A stretch of DNA of 38,105 nt from Candidatus Kryptoniota bacterium (GTDB lineage Bacteria > Bacteroidota > Ignavibacteria > Kryptoniales > JAKASW01): positions 1 to 38,105 of the forward strand of contig JAHECO010000037.1 in the NCBI GenBank assembly GCA_024641705.1, read 5' to 3'. Under the pieces are notes generated by a model. The model did not search any database. It was given only the letters and a program-made list of their open reading frames with translations, and was not told where the DNA came from. The position numbers were made by a program, and so were the translations under genes. Below, piece by piece: positions 24,194-31,692 of this stretch (the stretch's first letter is position 1; each line of letters opens with the position of its first letter).

Positions 24194-25024
24194 ATGAAGA
24201 CCCTATTGACCATATTGGTGTTGGCATCGGTAGCTTTCGGCCAGCGATCCCTCAGGACGGGGGAGGATCTGGGCGGTGCTAAGGCGATCAAGGCCGTCAT
24301 CAAGGTCGGCGCAGTCGACCTGAAGCTGAAGGGAACGGACAATCCCGAAAAGGCATTCCAGCTTTATTACAGCTATACCAATGATGAGAAGGTCCCGAAG
24401 CTCATGTACGAGGTGGACGGGGACAATGGGCTCTTCAAGTTGTCCAACGACAGGCAGCACACGAATTTCCCGTTCCTTGGCTTCGGGAAAGACAAAGACT
24501 CGGTGGATCTTGAACTTGCCAACTCCGTTCCCGTTTCTCTGGAGATGGCCTTTGGTGTTTGCGATGCGGCCGTTGACCTTGGTGGGATGGAGATTTCGGA
24601 CGCGAGCTTCTCGACAGGGGTGTGCAGCTTTGACCTGAATTTCTCGACCCCCAACAAGATCGAGTGCGACCATATCGTGGTCAAGACAGGGATATCCAGC
24701 GTGACGGTCGAGAACCTCGCCAATGCGCATGCTAAGACCGTGGAGTTCAACGGCGGACTGGGTTCCATGAAGATCGACTTCGGGGGAAAACTTGTGAGCG
24801 ACTGCGACGTAAGGATAAAGACCGGTTTGGGATCCGTAGACATAGCGATCCCGTCGGATATCAACACCACGATCACGACGCCGGAGAGCTTCCTGACATC
24901 GGTGGACGTAGCGGGCTTCTATTCCCAGGGCGGCGGCGTCTACCGCTCAAGCGAGAAGAAGGGACCGAAACTCAGTATCTTCATCGACTCCGCGATGGGC
25001 GGCGTTAAGATAAAGAGCTACTAG
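24194..25024 (+). CDS. Secreted toastrack-type (DUF4097-like) beta-repeat protein
   Basis: A 276-residue exported protein. I chose ATG at 24194 because GGAG lies 5 bases upstream and it opens directly into a signal peptide (MKTLLTILVLASVAFGQ). An earlier in-frame ATG at 24164 would place ten extra residues before it. The mature part is made of short beta-strands with repeated motifs such as GVCSFDLNFSTPN, KTGISSVTVENL, NGGLGSMKIDFGG and KTGLGSVDIAIPS. This is the parallel toastrack fold seen in DUF4097/LiaF-like domains. In other bacteria such proteins accompany ECF sigma systems and envelope-stress circuits. A link to the sigma factor encoded 35 bases upstream is inferred. Its 3' end overlaps the convergent GH57 gene by four bases. 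Confidence 0.75.
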   Translation: MKTLLTILVLASVAFGQRSLRTGEDLGGAKAIKAVIKVGAVDLKLKGTDNPEKAFQLYYSYTNDEKVPKLMYEVDGDNGLFKLSNDRQHTNFPFLGFGKDKDSVDLELANSVPVSLEMAFGVCDAAVDLGGMEISDASFSTGVCSFDLNFSTPNKIECDHIVVKTGISSVTVENLANAHAKTVEFNGGLGSMKIDFGGKLVSDCDVRIKTGLGSVDIAIPSDINTTITTPESFLTSVDVAGFYSQGGGVYRSSEKKGPKLSIFIDSAMGGVKIKSY

Positions 25025-27126
25025 AAAAGTCTGAACTTAGCCAGTCCCTGCCGGGGCAGGGAATCCACGAGCGTGTTCGAATCAAAGGCGGCGACATTGA
25101 AGGCTGCCTCGCCCGGCTTCACCTCTTCGTAAGAGATCCCGACCTGCAGTGTCTTTCCCGACCTAGCGTACTCCAGTGAGCAGCGCCCTGCATCGCCTGC
25201 CTTGTCCCGTCTGTACGAGAGCCCGTTTCCGATCTCAAGGGTCATCCTGAAGGGAGAGAAGAATTCGATGACGATCCTTCCAGAAGGCGGTTGTTCGCTC
25301 GTTTCGATCATCAGATAAATTGTCTTCCTGTCATTGCCGAAACTTACCCTCTTGATCTGCAATCCCGTCCTCTGCATCGCACCCGCGGGACGCTCCTGCT
25401 CCACGTACCCCGCATCTTTCCACTCTTCGCCGGTACGTCCGGCTGCGATCTTCGGTGAGACAGTTCGCGACGGCTGGCGATAACTGAGCATCTCGATTCT
25501 TCTCTTGATCGGCTCATCCAGCGACGCGGGAGGCCGGACATCTATCGCAACATAAATCTGCTTCAGGTGGTATCTGAAAAGCTCGTCGAACTCGGGAGCC
25601 TGAACCGACTTGTGGTCGTCGCCGTACCACCAGCACCAGTCCGATCCCTCGGCTATCGTGATTTCCCGGAATGCCTGAGTCCGTTGTTTTGGCGACAGTT
25701 TGCCTGATTTCTTGTCGAAAGTCTTTCGCGCTTCGTGCAGCAGGTCCCACGCCCGGTTGTCTTCCTCCTGGCCGATCCATATGTCGAAGTTTCCGTTTAT
25801 CCACGAACCCGGTTCGATATGCCGGAGGGTATTTTCTTTTTCTACCTTTATACCTGAAGGAAGGACTGTCTGAACGCGAGTCTCGTTCGAAAGGAGGTAA
25901 TAGAGGGTCCTGAGAAAGTCCTTGCCGTCGCTCTGGTAGAATTCCCACGCATTTTCCCCGTCGAGAATCACCGGCACTACTGCCGCCTCCAGACCCTTCT
26001 CGCCGTACGTGTCGACGATGGAGGTCCTGATCCTGATGAGGTGGGACATGAAGTCGTGCGCCGCGTCGTCGGGGCTTCGGCCCGAATAGACGAACCCGAT
26101 TTTGTCTGAAAGATCGTGATCGCGAAAGAATATCCTGACGCTGCCATTCTCGGAGTTGAAGTTGTACGGGAAGTATTTCTCCAGAAAATTCTCCGATGAG
26201 ATCTTACCGGACCTGGCGAGCGTTTTGTGCAGGATCGCCTCATCGGTCGCTACCCAGGCGACACGGTTCGCGGCCATCAGTTTCAGTGCTGCGTCGCTGA
26301 CGGAGCCCTCGCTGGGCCACATGCCCGCGGGCCGCGCGCCGAACACGATTTTTCCGTAGTCGAGGGCGGATTTTATTTGGCGCTCGGCATCCTCCGCATA
26401 TCTGAACCTCGACTGCGGAAGGAGGGCATGAGGATTAGCGGCAGAGGCAACGTTGCTGTCGCACAGAAGAGGGAGTATCGGATGGTAAAACGGCGACACG
26501 GATATTTCGATCTGCCCCCGTTTTGCCGCCTTTATGTGGTGAGGGATAATCCTGCCGATTATTTCCATGTGTGCGGCAAGGAGCCGCTGTTTCTCGGCCT
26601 CGGTGAAGTTCCGCTGTTTGTCCAGGTATGATTTGAACGGCGGATCGAACCTGGAATACTCCCCGACCCAGGCCAGGTTCCACCAGACCTGAAGATCCCG
26701 GAAGTCCTGCGCGCTGAACCTGTCCCTGGCTGAGTACAGATCGCTCTCGCTCCTGATGTTCCCGCGCTTTGACAGGAGCTCCGAGTAACGCGGGTAGCGC
26801 CGGATCATCCGCTCGTGGTTGGCGAGGAAGAATGTCTTCAGCGCGCTCAACTTGTCCGCTTGTGTGAATGTCTCCGGATTCTTTCGCGAGAGAACATAAG
26901 CATCGTCAGTGGCGTTGCCGTCCAGATAATCCTTGATTTGTTCGAGGAGGGACGGCGCGAAGTTGAAAGTCTGTTTTATGCTCGGGTAGTCGTCCAGTAT
27001 TCGCACCATGTCCCAGTAGTCCTTGATCCCGTGCATTCGCACCCAGGGCATAAGAAAAGTGCCGTCGGTTTTGTAGTACGGCTGGTGATGGTGCCAGATG
27101 AAGAGAACTCTAAGTGGTGGAGTCAA
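25021..27126 (-). CDS. Glycoside hydrolase family 57 (alpha-amylase/glucanotransferase type)
   Basis: A protein of about 701 residues with a GH57 seven-stranded barrel at the N-terminus. It starts LRVLFIWHHHQPYY, the family's first motif. The catalytic pair is present: Glu273 in GMWPSEGSVSD (nucleophile) and Asp389 in VILDGENAWE (acid/base). ATDEAILHKTL precedes and a helical domain and C-terminal beta domain follow. Family members hydrolyse or transfer alpha-glucans such as glycogen, starch and maltodextrins. No signal peptide is seen, so it should be cytoplasmic. I prefer TTG at 27126, which overlaps the upstream stop (TTGA) and starts right at the motif. GTG at 27171 would add 15 residues and overlap the GWxTD gene more deeply. 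Confidence 0.9.
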   Translation of the reverse strand: MTPPLRVLFIWHHHQPYYKTDGTFLMPWVRMHGIKDYWDMVRILDDYPSIKQTFNFAPSLLEQIKDYLDGNATDDAYVLSRKNPETFTQADKLSALKTFFLANHERMIRRYPRYSELLSKRGNIRSESDLYSARDRFSAQDFRDLQVWWNLAWVGEYSRFDPPFKSYLDKQRNFTEAEKQRLLAAHMEIIGRIIPHHIKAAKRGQIEISVSPFYHPILPLLCDSNVASAANPHALLPQSRFRYAEDAERQIKSALDYGKIVFGARPAGMWPSEGSVSDAALKLMAANRVAWVATDEAILHKTLARSGKISSENFLEKYFPYNFNSENGSVRIFFRDHDLSDKIGFVYSGRSPDDAAHDFMSHLIRIRTSIVDTYGEKGLEAAVVPVILDGENAWEFYQSDGKDFLRTLYYLLSNETRVQTVLPSGIKVEKENTLRHIEPGSWINGNFDIWIGQEEDNRAWDLLHEARKTFDKKSGKLSPKQRTQAFREITIAEGSDWCWWYGDDHKSVQAPEFDELFRYHLKQIYVAIDVRPPASLDEPIKRRIEMLSYRQPSRTVSPKIAAGRTGEEWKDAGYVEQERPAGAMQRTGLQIKRVSFGNDRKTIYLMIETSEQPPSGRIVIEFFSPFRMTLEIGNGLSYRRDKAGDAGRCSLEYARSGKTLQVGISYEEVKPGEAAFNVAAFDSNTLVDSLPRQGLAKFRLF

Positions 27127-28418
27127 TTTCGTGTGAAGTCCATTCCTGAATATGGTGAATTGCTGTCCCACGCCGGGCTTCGGAGCCTGTAATCGCCGAA
27201 GCCGGTGTCGTCCACGAATAAAAACCTGCGGGCCTTCCTGTAATACTGCCAGATCTCGTAGGGCTTGCTGTCAATGTTGAAAGGATGCCTGTCGACGTTG
27301 TCGGGAGGGCCGAATAGAATATATATCATCCCCCTGTCGCTTTTCCAGCCGGCGAAGAAATGTGTGAAGTGTTCGTTGGCATAGGAAACCCTGTTATAGT
27401 ACTCTCTCATTGCGAACATCGCGTCGGAGGACAGGTTGGAGTGGTACGAGTGCCAGAATGACAGGAACCTCTTCGCCTTTGTCCCGATGTCGGGCGAAGC
27501 TTTGATGCTGTCTATGGTGGAAGAACTCGCGATGAAAAGCAGTTCGTCCGCCGCTTCGTCGAGGTCGGTTATCGTAGGCGGAAGACCCGGGAAGAATAGA
27601 CTGAAAGCCGTCTCCGCGGTTGCCGTTATCGGTTCACCTTTCTCATTTGAACCTCGGACCGACACCCTGAGAACATAGCCGCTCATTGAAAGCGAAGTCT
27701 TGGGTATTTCGCCAAAAATCTGAGTGACGGGGTAGCGCGAATCGAACCAAGTCGAGTTGGAATAGAGAATCCTGTTTTCAGTGCCGATTATCTCGGTCGT
27801 GACATTGAACGAGTCGAGCTTGTCGGAAGGGTAGACCTCGTAGAAGACCGGGAAAGAATCGCTCTCCGAAAATACGTTGCCCCCGACGTTTGGAACGATA
27901 GTGCGCTTTTCACCGCTGGCGGTGGCGGTGAACAGCAGCATTATATTTGAGATCGAGGTCGCCTGCGAAGTGAAATCTCTCGCCAGTATGTCCCGCTGGA
28001 CCGTGTATGAATCTCCGGTCTCCGGTTCGGTGACGGTCACGTAGAGCGCGTACGGTCCAGGCTTCACGACGAAGTGCCGTTCAGAGGAGGACAATATGTT
28101 CCTGTTTTCCGTTTCGTCGAATCCCCTGCAGTTCACTTTCTCCCCCCAAGACTCGTCGACGGCCACTCTGCCGTCCTTGCCGACGAAGCGCGTGTTTATC
28201 TCGTATGCTGCCGTAAACTCGTTTCCGCTCCTGATGAAATGGAGCTCGCTGTACGGGATCTGGAAGTAAAAATCGAACCTGCTTTCGGAGGAGGGGGTTT
28301 TGAAATTAAGAGCTTCGAAGTGGAAGTGAGGGGCTGTCGCGGAGTATGGGCGCTGCATCTCTACCTGCGCCGATGCCGGTAGAGCCAGCAGAAGCAGGGA
28401 CATTATCGCCCTCGTCAC
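27123..28418 (-). CDS. GWxTD domain-containing exported protein
   Basis: A 431-residue exported protein. The start is GTG at 28418 with a perfect GGAGG upstream. A signal peptide (MTRAIMSLLLLALPASA) is followed by beta-rich domains up to about residue 280. The C-terminal third carries the GWxTD family core: YANEHFTHFFAGWKSDRG, MIYILFGPPDNVDRHP, PYEIWQYY and FLFVDDTGFGDYRL. The name-giving motif reads GWKSD, so the usual Thr is replaced by Ser. GWxTD proteins occur in many Gram-negative phyla and have no proven function. It lies 11 bases downstream of rimO and overlaps the GH57 start, so these three are probably one transcript. Confidence 0.88.
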   Translation of the reverse strand: MTRAIMSLLLLALPASAQVEMQRPYSATAPHFHFEALNFKTPSSESRFDFYFQIPYSELHFIRSGNEFTAAYEINTRFVGKDGRVAVDESWGEKVNCRGFDETENRNILSSSERHFVVKPGPYALYVTVTEPETGDSYTVQRDILARDFTSQATSISNIMLLFTATASGEKRTIVPNVGGNVFSESDSFPVFYEVYPSDKLDSFNVTTEIIGTENRILYSNSTWFDSRYPVTQIFGEIPKTSLSMSGYVLRVSVRGSNEKGEPITATAETAFSLFFPGLPPTITDLDEAADELLFIASSSTIDSIKASPDIGTKAKRFLSFWHSYHSNLSSDAMFAMREYYNRVSYANEHFTHFFAGWKSDRGMIYILFGPPDNVDRHPFNIDSKPYEIWQYYRKARRFLFVDDTGFGDYRLRSPAWDSNSPYSGMDFTRN

Positions 28419-28429
28419 GGTTTTCCTCC

Positions 28430-29716
28430 TCAGACAGCTGTGCCGTAAAGGTCGTGCTCGTACGAGTCGTTGATCGTAACATCCGCGAATGTCCCCGCGT
28501 CAAGGGCTTTTGCGGAGGATATTATCACCTCCGAATCGATTTCGGGGGCGTCATGGCTTGTTCGCCCGACATAGTTGTCGCCGTCTTTCCTGTCGACGAT
28601 GACCTGCAGTGTTGCACCGACCTTCTTCTCGTTCGATCCCTTCATGATTGCCCGCTGCGCTTCCATAACGGCGGCGTGCCGCCTTTCCTTCTCTTCCTGC
28701 GGCACGGGATCGCCGAGGATCGCTGCGGTCGTTCCTTCTTCCACGGAATAAGTGAATACTCCAAGCCTGTCGAACTTGAACTCGTTCACGAACCCGAGCA
28801 GCTCTTCGAATTCCTTCTCGCCTTCTCCGGGATATCCGACGATCAGCGTCGTCCGTATCGCGATGCCGGGGACCTTTTCACGGATGGCGTAAAGGAACTC
28901 CTCCAGCCGGCGGCGCGTGATGCCGCGGCGCATCGATTTGAGAAGCTTGTCCGAAATATGCTGAATCGGAATGTCTATGTATTTCAGAATTTTCTTCCCG
29001 TCGCGCATCACCTTCAGAAGCTCCTTCGGAAACTTCGCCGGATATGCGTACATAAGACGGATCCACTCGAGGCCGGCCACCTTGTCCAGCTTCTCCATCA
29101 GTTCCGGCAGCGCCCGTTTGCCTTGCGTGTCGAGACCGTAGTATGTCGTATCCTGTCCGACGACGATCAACTCTTTGACCCCCTTCGCGGCAAGCATCCC
29201 GGCTTCATGTAAAATTTCATCCGCCGGTCTCGATACGTGTTTTCCCCGCATGAGCGGGATCGCGCAGAAGGAACAGGGATTATCGCAGCCTTCGGATATC
29301 TTCAGGTAGGCGTAGTGGGGGGGCGTTGTGAGGACACGGTCCCCGGCCATCTCGTACTTGTACTCGGCCTGAAATTCGTTCAGGACGTTCTTGATCTCGT
29401 TGGTGCCGAAGAAGGCGTCTACTTCGGTCAGTCCCTCTTTGAGTTCCTTCTTGTACCTCTCCACGAGACATCCGGTGACGACGACTTTGCCGACGGTGCC
29501 GGATTTCTTTTGCTGGGCAACATGGAGGATCGTCTCGATAGATTCCTGCTTTGCCGCGTCGATGAAGCCGCATGTGTTGACGACCGCGATGTCCGCCCCG
29601 TCCGGGGTCTCGGAGAGGGTATAGCCGTTCGCCTTCAGTTGCGCCGCGAGCACTTCGCTGTCCACCTGGTTCTTAGGGCATCCAAGTGTTACAATGTGGA
29701 CCTTTTTGGCCTTCAT
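28430..29716 (-). CDS. rimO: Ribosomal protein S12 methylthiotransferase
   Basis: A 428-residue radical-SAM enzyme that methylthiolates an aspartate of ribosomal protein S12. The N-terminal methylthiotransferase domain holds the three cluster cysteines in LGCPKNQVDSE, VNTCGFI and VTGCLVERY. The radical-SAM CxxxCxxC motif is in SEGCDNPCSFCAIPLMRG, followed by VVGQDTTYYGLD, IQHISDKLLKSMRRG and TLIVGYPGEGE. A C-terminal TRAM domain (about 365-428) binds the substrate. The LGCPKN pattern and YxDIPIQH favour RimO over MiaB. I chose ATG at 29716; GTG at 29740 would add eight residues without a better ribosome site. It leads a minus-strand unit with the GWxTD and GH57 genes. Confidence 0.95.
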   Translation of the reverse strand: MKAKKVHIVTLGCPKNQVDSEVLAAQLKANGYTLSETPDGADIAVVNTCGFIDAAKQESIETILHVAQQKKSGTVGKVVVTGCLVERYKKELKEGLTEVDAFFGTNEIKNVLNEFQAEYKYEMAGDRVLTTPPHYAYLKISEGCDNPCSFCAIPLMRGKHVSRPADEILHEAGMLAAKGVKELIVVGQDTTYYGLDTQGKRALPELMEKLDKVAGLEWIRLMYAYPAKFPKELLKVMRDGKKILKYIDIPIQHISDKLLKSMRRGITRRRLEEFLYAIREKVPGIAIRTTLIVGYPGEGEKEFEELLGFVNEFKFDRLGVFTYSVEEGTTAAILGDPVPQEEKERRHAAVMEAQRAIMKGSNEKKVGATLQVIVDRKDGDNYVGRTSHDAPEIDSEVIISSAKALDAGTFADVTINDSYEHDLYGTAV

Positions 29717-29797
29717 ACAACAATTTACCTTGATCGGCACTCGTATTCAATGAGAGACGGCGAGAGGCGAGCGGTGCAAACGAGATACGCCCGAAAA

Positions 29798-29826
29798 TTG
29801 AAAATTCCACGCCCGCAGATTATATT
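29798..29826 (+). promoter_or_regulatory. sigma-70-type promoter of tRNA-Thr
   Basis: TTGAAA (29798-29803), a 17-base spacer and TATATT (29821-29826) match the consensus at five of six positions in each box. Transcription would start about 15 bases before the tRNA. This is among the best promoters in the window. Confidence 0.75.
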
Positions 29827-29847
29827 ATCACCCGATAGAAGATCGTT

Positions 29848-29919
29848 GCTGAAGTAGCTCAGCGGTAGAGCAGCGGTTTCGTAAACCGCAGGTCGTGGGT
29901 TCAAATCCCACCTTCAGCT
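29848..29919 (+). tRNA. tRNA-Thr (anticodon CGT)
   Basis: A 72-base cloverleaf. Acceptor arms GCTGAAG and CTTCAGC pair perfectly. The D arm is GCTC...GAGC, the anticodon stem is GCGGT/ACCGC with loop TTCGTAA, and the T arm is GTGGG-TTCAAAT-CCCAC. Anticodon CGT reads ACG, so it charges threonine. The discriminator base is T and the CCA end is not encoded. It has its own promoter and diverges from rimO. Confidence 0.96.
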
Positions 29920-30212
29920 CAATCGAATTCCGTTTAGTCAAAGTGGTGAAGCGAATGGATTCGTGCCGGTAAGCATCCCGGGCATGGATCCGGATCCCAT
30001 CTTCAATATGAAACGAGTCCCAGGGCCGACACCTTACAATGATTCATCCGCCACTCAAGTCGGTCTGCCACAATATCCTCCCCCCGCCGAGCATTTCCGA
30101 ATGAAAGAGCGACGAATGGATTGGGGCATGAATTTACACTCGAGAGATTGTGTTGAACTAATCAGAGCTGCTTGTTCAAGGAACAATTGCAAACATGGTG
30201 ATAAGACAAGTC
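29920..30212. other. stretch between tRNA-Thr and the truncated YpdA homology
   Basis: This stretch is open in the ypdA frame from about 29963, but the roughly 85 residues it would encode resemble nothing I recognise. Codon use looks unlike the neighbours, with many rare and AT-rich codons near 30120-30200. It contains a GGATCCGGATCC block near 29987. No integrase, attachment-site repeat of the tRNA 3' end, or other gene was seen. Confidence 0.5.
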
Positions 30213-30748
30213 CGAACGTGTCGCACTATTTTCGCGAGCCCGGCAATCATTTCGGTCAGAAGGTAGTCGTAGTGGGCGGCAAGAACAGTGCGGTCGAAGC
30301 CGCATTGGACCTTTACAGGCACGGTGTCGAAGTTGCCTTGCTCTACAGAAAAGAGTGGTTCGGGAAAAGCGTGAAGTACTGGATCCTGCCCGACATAGAA
30401 AACAGGGTGAAGAACGGAGAAATAAAGACCAGGTTCAATTGTAGAGTCGCGGAAGTGCGCCCCGACAGGGTTATTGTCGAGACGGACGGTAAGTCGGAGG
30501 AGATCGAGTGCGATTTCGTTTACGCACTGACAGGGTATCATCCAGACGTGAATTTCCTCCGCGACGTCGGGGTCGAGGTCGATGAGAAGACCGGGATTCC
30601 GAGACACAACGAAGATATTTACGAAACGAACGTTAAGGGCTTGTACGTGGCGGGCTCCATCGTTGCCGGATATGACTGCAACAAGATATTCATCGAGAAC
30701 GGCAGAGAACACGGCAAGTTTATCGCAAAGAGCCTGGCAGCGCAATGA
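29963..30748 (+). CDS. YpdA-like bacillithiol-disulfide reductase family protein, N-terminally truncated
   Basis: The frame encodes up to 261 residues, but recognisable homology begins only at about residue 87 (HYFREPGNHFGQ). From there it matches the NAD(P)H-binding half and C-terminus of YpdA/thioredoxin-reductase-like proteins: VVVVGGKNSAVEAALDLYRHG, SVKYWILPDIENRVKNG, DFVYALTGYHPDVNFL and GLYVAGSIVAGYDCNKIFIE. The N-terminal FAD-binding segment (GxGxxG) and the cysteine that YpdA needs are missing. The preceding 85 residues look non-native. The start shown is the first GTG, with a weak ribosome site; the true start is unsure. It overlaps the next gene by ATGA. It is probably a remnant, perhaps kept because its end drives translation of that gene. 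Confidence 0.72.
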   Translation: MPVSIPGMDPDPIFNMKRVPGPTPYNDSSATQVGLPQYPPPAEHFRMKERRMDWGMNLHSRDCVELIRAACSRNNCKHGDKTSPNVSHYFREPGNHFGQKVVVVGGKNSAVEAALDLYRHGVEVALLYRKEWFGKSVKYWILPDIENRVKNGEIKTRFNCRVAEVRPDRVIVETDGKSEEIECDFVYALTGYHPDVNFLRDVGVEVDEKTGIPRHNEDIYETNVKGLYVAGSIVAGYDCNKIFIENGREHGKFIAKSLAAQ

Positions 30749-31692
30749 CTGTTTACCTGAACGAAGAGGAAGTTTCCCGTCTTGTGAATATCGAAGATGC
30801 CGTGGCGGCGGTCGAAGATGTCGGCCGCTCGATGGCGGCAGGAGAAACGATATTCGTTCCGAGAGAAAGGCTGAGGATGAAGAGCGGTTTCCTCCACCTG
30901 ATGCCCGCGTGTATGGAAAAAGACGGAGTCTTCGGATACAAGGCATACACGAGCTTCAAGGGGAAAGTGCGATTTTTGGTTCACCTGTTCGACTCGAAGA
31001 CCGGCGACCTCCTGGCGATCGTAGAGGGAGACAGGCTTGGACAGCTGAGAACCGGCGCGGCGAGCGCCGCAGCTACGAGGGTCCTTGCACGGCCGGATGT
31101 ATCCACGCTTGGCCTGATCGGTTCGGGCTGCCAGGCCGAAACACAGCTTACAGGACTACTGGGAGTCAGGCCGTTCAAATCGGTGAAGGTCTACAGCAGG
31201 AGTTTTGATCATGCTCAGGCTTTCTGCGAGAAGATGCAAAGATTCTCTCAGGCCAGGCTTGAAGCGGTGAAGCAGGTCTCTGACGCCGCAGCCTGCGACG
31301 TGGTCGTTACGATCACAAGTGCCACGAGCCCCGTGCTATCCGGAGAAATGCTTACGGCGGGTTGTCATGTAAATGCTGCAGGCGGAAACACGCTCATAAA
31401 ACGCGAGCTCGACGAGTCGGTTGTGCTGAGTGCCGACGTGCTTGTCATCGACAGCCGGGAACAGGGAATGAAGGAATGCGGCGATTTTCTCCCGCTCCTC
31501 GAAAAAGGGAAACTTCATTGGAGCGACGTGCTCGAATTCCGGGACCTCTTCAACGGCAACGCTTCAAGGAAAACGGACGACTCGATAACGCTTTTCAAGT
31601 CGCAGGGGATCAGTCCCTGGGATGTTGCTCTGGCGAAGATTATTTATAACCGTGCCGTCGAGCAGAAAATCGGTGTGAGGCTTCCGCTGTGA
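30745..31692 (+). CDS. Ornithine cyclodeaminase/mu-crystallin family protein
   Basis: A 315-residue NAD(P)-dependent enzyme of the ornithine cyclodeaminase superfamily. The substrate-binding part has MTVYLNEEEVSRLVNIEDAV, FVPRERLRMKSGFLHLMPA, the GYKAYTSF lysine segment and EGDRLGQLRTGAASAAAT. The Rossmann part has LGLIGSGCQAETQL. The DVVVTITSATSPVL and HVNAAGGNTLIKREL blocks follow, with a late KSQGISPWDVALAKIIY. The family includes ornithine cyclodeaminase, alanine dehydrogenase and ketimine reductases, and sequence alone does not decide which. Its ATG overlaps the YpdA-like stop and its stop overlaps the rlmN GTG, so all are co-translated. Confidence 0.9.
   Translation: MTVYLNEEEVSRLVNIEDAVAAVEDVGRSMAAGETIFVPRERLRMKSGFLHLMPACMEKDGVFGYKAYTSFKGKVRFLVHLFDSKTGDLLAIVEGDRLGQLRTGAASAAATRVLARPDVSTLGLIGSGCQAETQLTGLLGVRPFKSVKVYSRSFDHAQAFCEKMQRFSQARLEAVKQVSDAAACDVVVTITSATSPVLSGEMLTAGCHVNAAGGNTLIKRELDESVVLSADVLVIDSREQGMKECGDFLPLLEKGKLHWSDVLEFRDLFNGNASRKTDDSITLFKSQGISPWDVALAKIIYNRAVEQKIGVRLPL

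Noticed and set aside
29848-30230. Integrative element inserted at tRNA-Thr
   Set aside because: No integrase and no repeat of the tRNA 3' end was found downstream; only the truncated neighbour hints at it.
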